Positions 6,729 through 13,395 of a DNA stretch of 19,720 nucleotides are shown piece after piece. A program made the translations under genes and the position numbers. The first letter of the stretch is position 1. The number at the start of each line of letters is the position of its first letter. The stretch comes from an uncultured Coprococcus sp. (GTDB lineage: Bacteria; Bacillota; Clostridia; Lachnospirales; Lachnospiraceae). Below the pieces are notes generated by a model. It had not been told where the DNA came from. It made no database searches and was given only the letters and a program-made list of their open reading frames with translations. Where the stretch lies: contig USSH01000011.1 in assembly GCA_900557435.1 (NCBI GenBank), positions 1 to 19,720 on the forward strand, read 5' to 3'.

Positions 6729-7496
6729 CTACCTCTTTTTATAAAGAACCAGCTCCGGATTTGTACCTTCTGCCTCATATGTCGATATCAAAATAAAATC
6801 CATATTCGCCAGAACTCCAAAACATCTGTCTCCACCAAATTCACATTCCAGCTGATTTCCCAGATATGTCTTCTCGTCATCAAGGAATCTGACATTCATG
6901 CCATTTGGCAAACGATACTCGAGATTCACATATTTGCCAACAAGCGCATTGAGTCTTTCAAGGTGAGGCATCCCTTCTATCTGAAGGGCATTTATCTCAT
7001 CTATAAGCTGCCTCTTAAATGCCTCAAACTGGCCACCATCGCTGAGTGACTCATATCGTTTCCAGTAATCAAGTTTTGGCAGAAGTTCTTTCATGTATGC
7101 TCTCGCCTGCTCCTCAGTGAAATTCTCCCCCACCATGTTCTTCACACATACACCGATCAGATCATCCATATTGCTGTAGGTATAGGTGCCGTCGGCGTAA
7201 CACCATTTGCAATAGTCCTCGTTCAGCGCACCGTCGCTGTCCCGTCCCATGATAGTATCGTCCTCAAGCGGCATTCCACAGCACTGACATATCAGTTTCC
7301 TCGGTTCACCAAGCAGAGTGTTTATCGATACATCAAACTCTTTTGAGAGCAGTTTCAACGTATCTGTATTCGGTACCGTCTCACCGTTTTCCCAGCGCGA
7401 CACCGCCTGCCTTGTGACCATGACCTTCTCTGCCAGGTCATCCTGGGATAATCCCCTTTTGGTTCGAAGTTCTAATATAACGTCCTTTGTCTCCAT
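6729..7496 (-). CDS. XRE-family regulator with C-terminal zinc ribbon and extra domain
   Basis: The start is ATG at 7494-7496, fixed by CGGAGGTG at 7503-7510; a longer reading from 7523 would place this SD inside the coding region. The 255-residue product has a Cro/CI-type helix-turn-helix at residues 1-60 (RTKRGLSQDDLAEKV, TRQAVSRWENGETVP). A zinc ribbon of the PF12674 type is at about 70-106 (C72, C73, C96, C99; CGMPL, YCKWCYADGTYTY). A helical segment follows, and a C-terminal beta-rich region (about 175-255) that I do not recognise. Such regulators are common in Clostridia, and the zinc ribbon may sense metal, redox state or a ligand. It follows the phosphatase gene by 23 bases. Two related palindromes, one over its own -10 and one before the next operon, suggest that it represses itself and the zinc-ribbon/TPM operon. 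Confidence 0.87.
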   Translation of the reverse strand: METKDVILELRTKRGLSQDDLAEKVMVTRQAVSRWENGETVPNTDTLKLLSKEFDVSINTLLGEPRKLICQCCGMPLEDDTIMGRDSDGALNEDYCKWCYADGTYTYSNMDDLIGVCVKNMVGENFTEEQARAYMKELLPKLDYWKRYESLSDGGQFEAFKRQLIDEINALQIEGMPHLERLNALVGKYVNLEYRLPNGMNVRFLDDEKTYLGNQLECEFGGDRCFGVLANMDFILISTYEAEGTNPELVLYKKR

Positions 7497-7502
7497 CGCA
7501 TT

Positions 7503-7510
7503 CACCTCCG
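7503..7510 (-). promoter_or_regulatory. SD that fixes the ATG start of the XRE gene
   Basis: CGGAGGTG on the minus strand, six bases before ATG at 7494-7496. Confidence 0.75.
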
Positions 7511-7527
7511 TTATGGGTATCATAACA
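7511..7527 (-). promoter_or_regulatory. Extended -10 overlapped by a palindrome ahead of the XRE gene
   Basis: On the minus strand TGTTATGAT is an extended -10 (TGn plus TATGAT). The same bases form the inverted repeat TTATG-GGTAT-CATAA at 7511-7525, related (12 of 15) to the palindrome at 6700-6714. A repressor bound here would block this promoter, consistent with autoregulation. The leader would be only about 16 bases. No good -35 is visible. Confidence 0.4.
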
Positions 7528-8329
7528 GATTGCGGGGATTGGGGAAAGCAACGGGGTGTTGCGGGGTAATAAGCTCACGCAGTTTTTCTCCGAGATATCC
7601 GTTGTCCGCAACTACATTGTTGATCGTAGTGGTGAGTTTAATCTCATTTCCCTCATAGTCTGTCACTCGGCCCCCTGCTTCTCTTATAATAAGCAAGCCT
7701 GCCGCATAATCCCATATCTTTAAATTCCGCTCGAAATACGCCTCGACACTTCCCTCTGCAACATGTGCAAGATCGAATGCCGCAGAGCCGCTTCTTCTGA
7801 TATCCTCACACTGTAAAAAAACCTTTTCCATCGCTGCAAAATTCTGTGCAGCATTCTCATGATAATATGGACTGGTTCCAACAGAAATTAAGCTGTGAGA
7901 AAGTTCTTTCACAGAACTTACGTGGATCCGGTTTTCATTTTTATATGCACCTTTGCCAGCCTCGGCCCAGTAAATTTCCTCTGTGTACGGATTATATATG
8001 ATTCCAAGCACTATCTCCCCATTGCTGGCAAGCGCCACGGACACCATGCTCTGACGATAATTGTGGATCAGATTTGTCGTACCATCAACCGGATCCACGA
8101 TCCACATGCTGCCAGATACCGCTTCTCCAGCATAACTTTCTTCTCCGAGAAAACCGGCATCAGGACAAATTTTCTTTAATTCTTCCTCCAGGAATTTCTG
8201 CACACTTACATCTACCTCTGTCGCATAATCCGCCAATCCCTTAACACGGATATTTTTCACTATCTCCCTGTCCATGAAAAACGTTTTTGTCCGCTTTACA
8301 ATTTCTATAACCCTTTCTATCTCAACCAT
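7520..8329 (-). CDS. Inositol-monophosphatase-family phosphatase
   Basis: ATG at 8327-8329 is preferred because AAGGA lies seven bases before it; an ATG six codons upstream (8347) is possible. The 269-residue protein carries the full lithium-sensitive phosphatase signature: GEES at about 62-65, DPVDGTTN at about 79-86 (metal-binding Asp residues and catalytic Thr), and WDYAAG at about 206-211, followed by REAGGRVTDYEGN. Metal ligands look intact. The family removes phosphate from inositol monophosphate, sugar phosphates, histidinol phosphate or PAP, and the motif set does not fix the substrate. It is the last gene of the GntR-led transporter operon, so the substrate may be a phosphorylated compound derived from the imported solute. 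The C-terminus has a short proline-rich extension (PQHPVAFPNPRNLL). Confidence 0.9.
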   Translation of the reverse strand: MVEIERVIEIVKRTKTFFMDREIVKNIRVKGLADYATEVDVSVQKFLEEELKKICPDAGFLGEESYAGEAVSGSMWIVDPVDGTTNLIHNYRQSMVSVALASNGEIVLGIIYNPYTEEIYWAEAGKGAYKNENRIHVSSVKELSHSLISVGTSPYYHENAAQNFAAMEKVFLQCEDIRRSGSAAFDLAHVAEGSVEAYFERNLKIWDYAAGLLIIREAGGRVTDYEGNEIKLTTTINNVVADNGYLGEKLRELITPQHPVAFPNPRNLL

Positions 8330-8355
8330 ATACAATTCCTTCTCCATTTATCTTT

Positions 8356-9390
8356 TTACTCCAGATATCTCACACACATGCTTCCGTTCTGCATGATCTC
8401 GGCAGCCACCCCAGCATGTGGGACAAGCCCATCTGTATATGGCGACACTTCTGGAACATCGGTAAAATAAATCTCTGCTCCAAAATCGTGTATCATCCTG
8501 AGAACCTCAGGTGCTGCGCTGCCATACCGCCTGTCGCTGGATGCACTGATTATAGCATATTTCGGGGCAATCTTATTAAGAAGTTCCATCGTCAGAGCAT
8601 TTGGCTGCCCATGATGTCCCACCTTAAACACCTCTGCATGGAGCTCATTATTACATCCATTATATCCTGCAGCCTGCATATCACCGGGAAGCAAAAATGT
8701 ATGCCCCTCATATTCCACCAGAAGCACCAGGCTTACATCATTCATCGACGCGTCCAGTTCTTTTAATAATTTCTCGTCTGCGCCTCTTTGTGTGTCATCT
8801 GATCCTGTCTGATGATACAGGAGTTTTATCTTCTGCTCCATATTCTCAAGTGCCTGTAGCGAAGGGCCAAGTACACTGATCTTTAATCCTTCAGGAATCT
8901 CTACCCCAAAAGCACCCCTGATCTCATTGATTGAACTACCTCTTCCTGCTATCTTTATGCCAAGTTCTTTCAGCCTTTTGCATATATTGTAATAAGCATT
9001 TAACGCTGCAGTGAACTTTTTCTCCGATTCACTCATTTCTTCTGAGACTGTGAGCAATTCCATATGTTCCCAGAGTTTCACGTCAAATGGCTGCCAGAGC
9101 ACCGCCGGGATATTATGCTCAATGACGTCCAATAATCCACAGGTATGATCTTCATGAATATGTGTATTTACCATAACATCGATATGATCAACCTGCTGCC
9201 TTTTCAGGAATTCCGCCACGCGTATACGTCCTGTATCATTATTCTCATATTCTTCCGACTCTCCGCTTCCACCATCGATCAACATTACAAAGCTGCCCTT
9301 TTTCAGGCTTTTGTCCCTTATTTCCAACAGGATTACATCCCCATTTCCGACATTGATAAAACTCATTCGGAATTTCCACTGTTTTTCCAT
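8356..9390 (-). CDS. Metallo-beta-lactamase-fold hydrolase, ComEC/Rec2-like
   Basis: The 344-residue protein has the metal-binding motif THIHEDH at residues 76-82 (HxHxDH), a DGG turn near residue 39, LLPGDM with D237, and VGHHG with H259. Openings such as MSFINVGNGDVILLE and the late GHHG motif match the ComEC-like branch of the fold. There is no membrane domain or signal peptide, so it acts in the cytosol. Its ATG directly abuts the stop of the upstream permease, and the phosphatase gene follows, so the three are co-translated. The reaction is unknown; related standalone enzymes are often annotated only as MBL-fold hydrolases. Presence in a sugar-ABC operon is unusual and may point to hydrolysis of a phosphodiester, lactone or ester made from the imported solute. 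Confidence 0.85.
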   Translation of the reverse strand: MEKQWKFRMSFINVGNGDVILLEIRDKSLKKGSFVMLIDGGSGESEEYENNDTGRIRVAEFLKRQQVDHIDVMVNTHIHEDHTCGLLDVIEHNIPAVLWQPFDVKLWEHMELLTVSEEMSESEKKFTAALNAYYNICKRLKELGIKIAGRGSSINEIRGAFGVEIPEGLKISVLGPSLQALENMEQKIKLLYHQTGSDDTQRGADEKLLKELDASMNDVSLVLLVEYEGHTFLLPGDMQAAGYNGCNNELHAEVFKVGHHGQPNALTMELLNKIAPKYAIISASSDRRYGSAAPEVLRMIHDFGAEIYFTDVPEVSPYTDGLVPHAGVAAEIMQNGSMCVRYLE

Positions 9391-10242
9391 CTAACGCATC
9401 GCCTTTCTTATATAAAATCCAGATAGAAGCAATACCAATATCGTCATGACGATCGCACAGGCACTCACGAATCCGAATTTAAAGGTTTTGATTCCATATG
9501 TATACATATACTGTGTAATTGTGGAGGTTGAGTTCGCCGGCCCACCGCCGGTTAATATGTTGACCTTTTCAAACAGACGGAAACTGTCGATCGTACGCAG
9601 GCATGCACACATTGCAACTCCCCCACCAATATTTGGCAAAGTAATGTGGAAAAATTTCTGCATCACCCCTGCCCCATCGATTCCTGCAGCCTGATACTGT
9701 TCATCCGGCACAGTCTGCAAAAATGCGTAGATCAGGAGGAACACAAACGGCACATTCTGCCAGACATCAATGACCAGGATCGTTCCAAATGCTGTCTTCA
9801 CATCATAAAACCAGTTATACACTGGGAGTCCAAGCTTTGTAAAAACCTGAGTTATGATCCCGTAATTCGGAGAAAGCATCATCCTGAATATAAGTGCCAC
9901 CGTTACAGCCGGAAGCAGATACGGCAGCAAAATGAATGTACGTACGATCTTCTTTCCATGTCCTAAACTGTTTACAAAAAGGGCAATCAGGAGGCCGAAA
10001 ACGACCTCCAGTGCCACTGCAAGCAATGTAAACACGATCGTGTTTATCACTGACTTCTGGAAATACATATTTCCAAATAATGCCGTGTAATTTGACAGCC
10101 CGATAAATTTCTTATCTCTTTTCAGATAGTTATAATCGGTAAAACTGTATACTAATGTAAAGATAACCGGATAAACCGTCATCACGAGCAGGACAAAAAT
10201 TGTCGGCGCTGTCATTTTATAAGCAAATAATTTATTTTTCAT
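9391..10242 (-). CDS. ABC sugar-type permease, MalF/UgpA-like
   Basis: The 283-residue protein has six predicted membrane segments and the EAA loop of binding-protein-dependent permeases (QYQAAGIDGAGVMQKFFHIT followed by LPNI). Short MalF-like proteins of this size begin with one helix (MTAPTIFVLLVMTVYPVIF). It pairs with the permease at 11619-12479 to form the membrane channel. SD is GGAG seven to eight bases before the ATG. The stop codon touches the start of the hydrolase gene. Confidence 0.93.
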   Translation of the reverse strand: MKNKLFAYKMTAPTIFVLLVMTVYPVIFTLVYSFTDYNYLKRDKKFIGLSNYTALFGNMYFQKSVINTIVFTLLAVALEVVFGLLIALFVNSLGHGKKIVRTFILLPYLLPAVTVALIFRMMLSPNYGIITQVFTKLGLPVYNWFYDVKTAFGTILVIDVWQNVPFVFLLIYAFLQTVPDEQYQAAGIDGAGVMQKFFHITLPNIGGGVAMCACLRTIDSFRLFEKVNILTGGGPANSTSTITQYMYTYGIKTFKFGFVSACAIVMTILVLLLSGFYIRKAMR

Positions 10243-10273
10243 ACAAAAGCTCCAATTCTGACCGAACAGGTAT

Positions 10274-11578
10274 TTACTGCATCAGCGCTTCAAGCTGTGA
10301 CTGCGCATCTGCAAGTCCATCATCCACACTCTTGCTTCCCGCCATAATATTGCTCATCTCTGCACCTAAAATGTTGGTAAACTCAGACCACTGTGAGATA
10401 GTTGGACGATATACTCCGTTTTCCAGTGCCTTGCAGACTGTTGCAAGCTGTGGGTAATCCTTTAAAATATCCTCATTCTGAAGGCAACTGTATCTGCATG
10501 GAACGCCGCCGTTAGGAATACTTGCAAGCTGGACATCCGGATCCATGATATATTCAAGCAGTTCAAGTGCAAGATCTGGATGTGGGCTGTTTTTAGGGAT
10601 ACCAAGGCACCATGTTCCGTACTCTGACGTGTTGTATGCCTTGCCACCATCTGTCGCCATACTTGGGCTGACCATATAGTCTGCCGCACTATCAGCAGTC
10701 GGAACATACCAGCCTGGCCATCCAATTGCAAGTGCCGAAGAACCGTTGTCTACAGATGCAGTTACATCATCCTTTGACATTGCAGAACCGGTTCCAATAA
10801 GATCCATATAGTAGTTCATCGCTGTCTTAAATTCATCGGTGTCGACAGTTGGCTTATTATTTTCATCTACTACCCATCCGCCCTCTGCAAGCAGGATTGG
10901 CAGGAAATCAGACACAATATTATCTCCAGTATCACCTCGATATGCAAAGCCATTTACGCCATTCTTCTGTGCCGCCTTTGCAACTTCAAGCATGTCATCC
11001 AGACTCTTTATATCTTCCGGTTTATATCCTGCAGCTTTTACATCAGCCTTGTTGTACAACATAACCGTAACATTTCCAAAGTATGGTGCCAGGTATATAT
11101 CATCTCCAACCTTACAAATGCTTGTAGTATTTGGAATAATATCATCATCAAAGCTGTAACCCATGTCTGACAAATTTGCAAGGACATCGTTTTCAGTAAA
11201 CTCGGACATCCAGCTGCCATCTACCATACAAAGATCATAACTTCCTTTTTCATTTGCCGCATCCAAAGCGATTCCCGAATGCAAATCATCAAATGCCATA
11301 TCCAGCACATCGATCTTACAGTTATGCTCCTGCTCAAACTCTGGTAACGCTGACTTTATTACATCTGCGTATGTACCGCCTCTTAAAATAATCGTCATGT
11401 TTGTCGGATCACTGGATTTTGCTTCTGTATCTGCATTTGACTCCTTCTGTGTGCTGTCTGAGCTGCTTGCGCCATCTGTGGTGCCTGCACCCTCCGTATT
11501 GTTTCCACATGCTGCAAGTGACATCGCCATTGCAAGGCATACTGCTGCGCTTCCAATCTTTCTCAAACTCTTTTTCAT
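10274..11578 (-). CDS. ABC transporter substrate-binding lipoprotein, sugar-type
   Basis: ATG at 11576-11578 is preferred over the ATG two codons upstream because AAAGGA then sits eight bases away. The 434-residue protein has a signal peptide and a lipobox LAAC with lipidated Cys 24, then a Ser/Thr/Asp-rich linker. The mature part is a family 1 solute-binding protein (TIILRGGTYADVIKSALPEF, YDLCMVDGSWMSEF, YLAPYFGNVTVMLYNKADVK, LELLEYIMDP). It should be anchored outside the membrane and deliver a sugar, polyol or glycerophosphate-type ligand to the two permeases. The ligand cannot be read from the sequence. It sits between the two permease genes rather than before them, an uncommon order. An exact 11-bp match to the GntR operator lies in its coding region at 11163-11173. 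Confidence 0.92.
   Translation of the reverse strand: MKKSLRKIGSAAVCLAMAMSLAACGNNTEGAGTTDGASSSDSTQKESNADTEAKSSDPTNMTIILRGGTYADVIKSALPEFEQEHNCKIDVLDMAFDDLHSGIALDAANEKGSYDLCMVDGSWMSEFTENDVLANLSDMGYSFDDDIIPNTTSICKVGDDIYLAPYFGNVTVMLYNKADVKAAGYKPEDIKSLDDMLEVAKAAQKNGVNGFAYRGDTGDNIVSDFLPILLAEGGWVVDENNKPTVDTDEFKTAMNYYMDLIGTGSAMSKDDVTASVDNGSSALAIGWPGWYVPTADSAADYMVSPSMATDGGKAYNTSEYGTWCLGIPKNSPHPDLALELLEYIMDPDVQLASIPNGGVPCRYSCLQNEDILKDYPQLATVCKALENGVYRPTISQWSEFTNILGAEMSNIMAGSKSVDDGLADAQSQLEALMQ
11163..11173. promoter_or_regulatory. Possible intragenic GntR operator copy
   Basis: ATGTCTGACAA matches the second promoter-region operator exactly over 11 bases. It lies inside the substrate-binding-protein gene about 2 kb downstream of the promoter. 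It also encodes residues LSDM, so it may be chance. Confidence 0.3.
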
Positions 11579-11618
11579 CTTCATTTTCCTTTCTTTTCCT
11601 AAGCTTTGTTTTCTTGTT

Positions 11619-12479
11619 TTATTCTTTCACAGCCCCACTGGATAGACCACTAATCAGATAGTTCTGTGCAAAAACCACAAATATGAAAATTGGTATAAAT
11701 GAAACAACTCCACCAGCTGATACAAGACCAAAATTGGTTACATTATCTTCCGTATTTAAAACGGATAACGCCAGTGGTATTGTGTAATTTTCTGGGGAAC
11801 GCGTAAGAATTACGCTGTACGTGTATTCATTCCAGGCATACATAAATGACAACATTGAAATTGCTGCAATTCCAGGCAGAACAAGAGGCAGAACTATTTT
11901 TGTAAACAACTGCCATTCATTTGCTCCATCTATTTTTCCACTCTCTTCAATTGCCTCCGGCAATTCTTCAAAGAAAGACACCATAAACCAGATGGTTAAC
12001 GGCAGGTTGATCAGAATACAGGATAAGATAACCGGCATCCTTCCGCCCATTAACCCCAGCTTGGTAAATAATGTATAAAGTGGTACAACAAAAGCGACAG
12101 GTGGCAATATACGCACAAGGAGTATCCAGAATGTGATTGGCTTGCGCATTCCGAAACGAAAGCGTTTCCTTGCCAGAATGTATGCTGTTGTAAGTCCAAA
12201 TGACAAAGACAACACGAGGGCTGATAGTGAATTGATCAGACTGTTTTTTAACGCCGTATCAAATCCCTTTTCCACGAAAAGCTGTCTGTACTGTGAAAAA
12301 TTTACAGCTTTTATATTGAAAGCCAGTCCATTCTGTATATCTTCTGTAGATGCAACTGATGTTTTCACCAGCCATAGGATTGGAAACAACGTGATAAAAA
12401 GTATGATTGCCAAAACAATTCCCTTTAATATAAAGATAAATTTCTTTTTCAATCTTGCCAGACTGTTCTTCCCTGTCAT
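11619..12479 (-). CDS. ABC sugar-type permease, MalG/UgpE-like
   Basis: The 286-residue protein has six predicted membrane segments and the EAA loop (EAIEESGKIDGANEWQLFTK followed by IVLPL), as in MalG-type permeases. ATG at 12477-12479 shares one base with the GntR stop (TGATG), so the two are translationally coupled; a GTG one codon upstream is an alternative. It is the second half of the transporter channel. No nucleotide-binding subunit is encoded in this operon. Confidence 0.93.
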   Translation of the reverse strand: MTGKNSLARLKKKFIFILKGIVLAIILFITLFPILWLVKTSVASTEDIQNGLAFNIKAVNFSQYRQLFVEKGFDTALKNSLINSLSALVLSLSFGLTTAYILARKRFRFGMRKPITFWILLVRILPPVAFVVPLYTLFTKLGLMGGRMPVILSCILINLPLTIWFMVSFFEELPEAIEESGKIDGANEWQLFTKIVLPLVLPGIAAISMLSFMYAWNEYTYSVILTRSPENYTIPLALSVLNTEDNVTNFGLVSAGGVVSFIPIFIFVVFAQNYLISGLSSGAVKE

Positions 12480-13192
12480 CACAAAATCTCCCTTCTTATA
12501 TGAAGCTTTACCAGATCCGTATTGATATAATCGAATGAATACATCACAGGTCTGTCCTGGCTGTCAAAATGAAGCTGCTCCATCAAAATGACTGGACTGT
12601 TCAGGAACCGTTCCGCCTCCATATCCCATTCATTTCTATGGCTAAGGCCCTTGATCGAGCTGTCTGCATATGTGATCTCTACACCACATCTATCAGATAG
12701 TATCTTTAAGATACTGCCGGAAAGCCCATCGTCAAAAATATCGCCCACAAGTTTTTGCGGAAACACATTATAGGAAAAAGCAACCGGATGTCCATCCGCT
12801 GTTCTCGCACGGTTTACCACGACTATCTTGTCATCTTCGGATAAGTTCAACTTCCTCTGTATATGCCCCGTCGACAACTCATGTGTTGTACTTCGAAATA
12901 TACTGCCCGCCTGATAGCCGGCATCCTTTATCATCGTTCCAACTGAAGAAAGCAGGAGCAATGGGTTCTCCATGATCTTTTTATTTTCAGTGACATAAGT
13001 TCCAGAACCATGGCGCTTTTCGATCATGCCTTTCTGCTGAAGGATATTCAAAGTCTCACGCACCGTGGAACGTCCCACACCATATTCCCTTGCAAGCTCG
13101 ATTTCACCTGGAATCTTCTGTCCTATCTGCCATTCACCATTTCTGATTTTCGCCGCAATGATCTCGGCGACCTGTTCATATCTGTACTGCAT
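12479..13192 (-). CDS. GntR-family transcriptional regulator, HutC/FarR (UTRA) type
   Basis: The 237-residue protein has an N-terminal winged helix-turn-helix at about 1-70 (IRNGEWQIGQKIPGEIELAR, YGVGRSTVRETLNIL, GMIEKRHGSGTYV). A UTRA effector domain follows at about 95-235 (VVNRARTADGHPVAFSYNVF, QLHFDSQDRPVMYSFDYIN). UTRA domains bind small ligands, often sugar or amino-sugar phosphates. It is the first gene of the transporter operon and overlaps the next gene by one base. Two TGTCTGACA sites flank its promoter, which fits autorepression relieved by the imported solute or its product. SD is AAAGGG about ten bases before the ATG. Confidence 0.92.
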   Translation of the reverse strand: MQYRYEQVAEIIAAKIRNGEWQIGQKIPGEIELAREYGVGRSTVRETLNILQQKGMIEKRHGSGTYVTENKKIMENPLLLLSSVGTMIKDAGYQAGSIFRSTTHELSTGHIQRKLNLSEDDKIVVVNRARTADGHPVAFSYNVFPQKLVGDIFDDGLSGSILKILSDRCGVEITYADSSIKGLSHRNEWDMEAERFLNSPVILMEQLHFDSQDRPVMYSFDYINTDLVKLHIRREIL

Positions 13193-13217
13193 ATTGTCTG
13201 CCCTTTCTTTCGCAAAA

Positions 13218-13233
13218 GTTGTCTGACATCTTT
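13218..13233. promoter_or_regulatory. GntR operator site 1
   Basis: GTTGTCTGACATCTTT contains the pseudo-palindrome TGTC-T-GACA. It lies just downstream of the predicted transcription start (about +3 to +19). It is an inverted copy (15 of 16 bases) of the site at 13307-13322. Confidence 0.6.
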
Positions 13234-13243
13234 TATGGTCTTT

Positions 13244-13273
13244 ATTCTAACGATGCATTGTAAAATTCGTCAT
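13244..13273 (-). promoter_or_regulatory. Predicted promoter of the GntR/ABC operon
   Basis: On the minus strand ATGACG (13268-13273, four of six consensus bases) and TAGAAT (13244-13249, five of six) are separated by 18 bases. The start would fall near 13237, giving a leader of about 45 bases. The promoter lies between the two operator sites. Confidence 0.55.
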
Positions 13274-13306
13274 CAATCGTATGTAATGCCCGGGTAAAGC
13301 TTTCTT

Positions 13307-13322
13307 AAAGATGTCTGACAAC
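13307..13322. promoter_or_regulatory. GntR operator site 2
   Basis: AAAGATGTCTGACAAC carries the same TGTC-T-GACA core in opposite overall orientation, centred 92 bp from site 1 and upstream of the -35. Together they could allow looping or cooperative repression. Confidence 0.55.
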
Positions 13323-13371
13323 AAAAAAACGAGTAGTAAAACTGAATTTTTGCAGTTCTACTACTCGTTTT
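13323..13371 (-). terminator. Rho-independent terminator after the helicase gene
   Basis: Arms AAAACGAGTAGTAAAACTG (13326-13344) and CAGTTCTACTACTCGTTTT (13353-13371) pair over 19 positions with one mismatch, around an eight-base loop. On the minus strand seven T residues close the structure. It ends the helicase unit and insulates the GntR operon promoter. Confidence 0.9.
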
Positions 13372-13395
13372 AATAACACTAACGCTTTTTTTATT

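Noticed and set aside
7497..7523. Nine-residue N-terminal extension of the XRE protein
   Set aside because: It would place a strong SD inside the coding sequence; the ATG at 7496 follows that SD at ideal distance.
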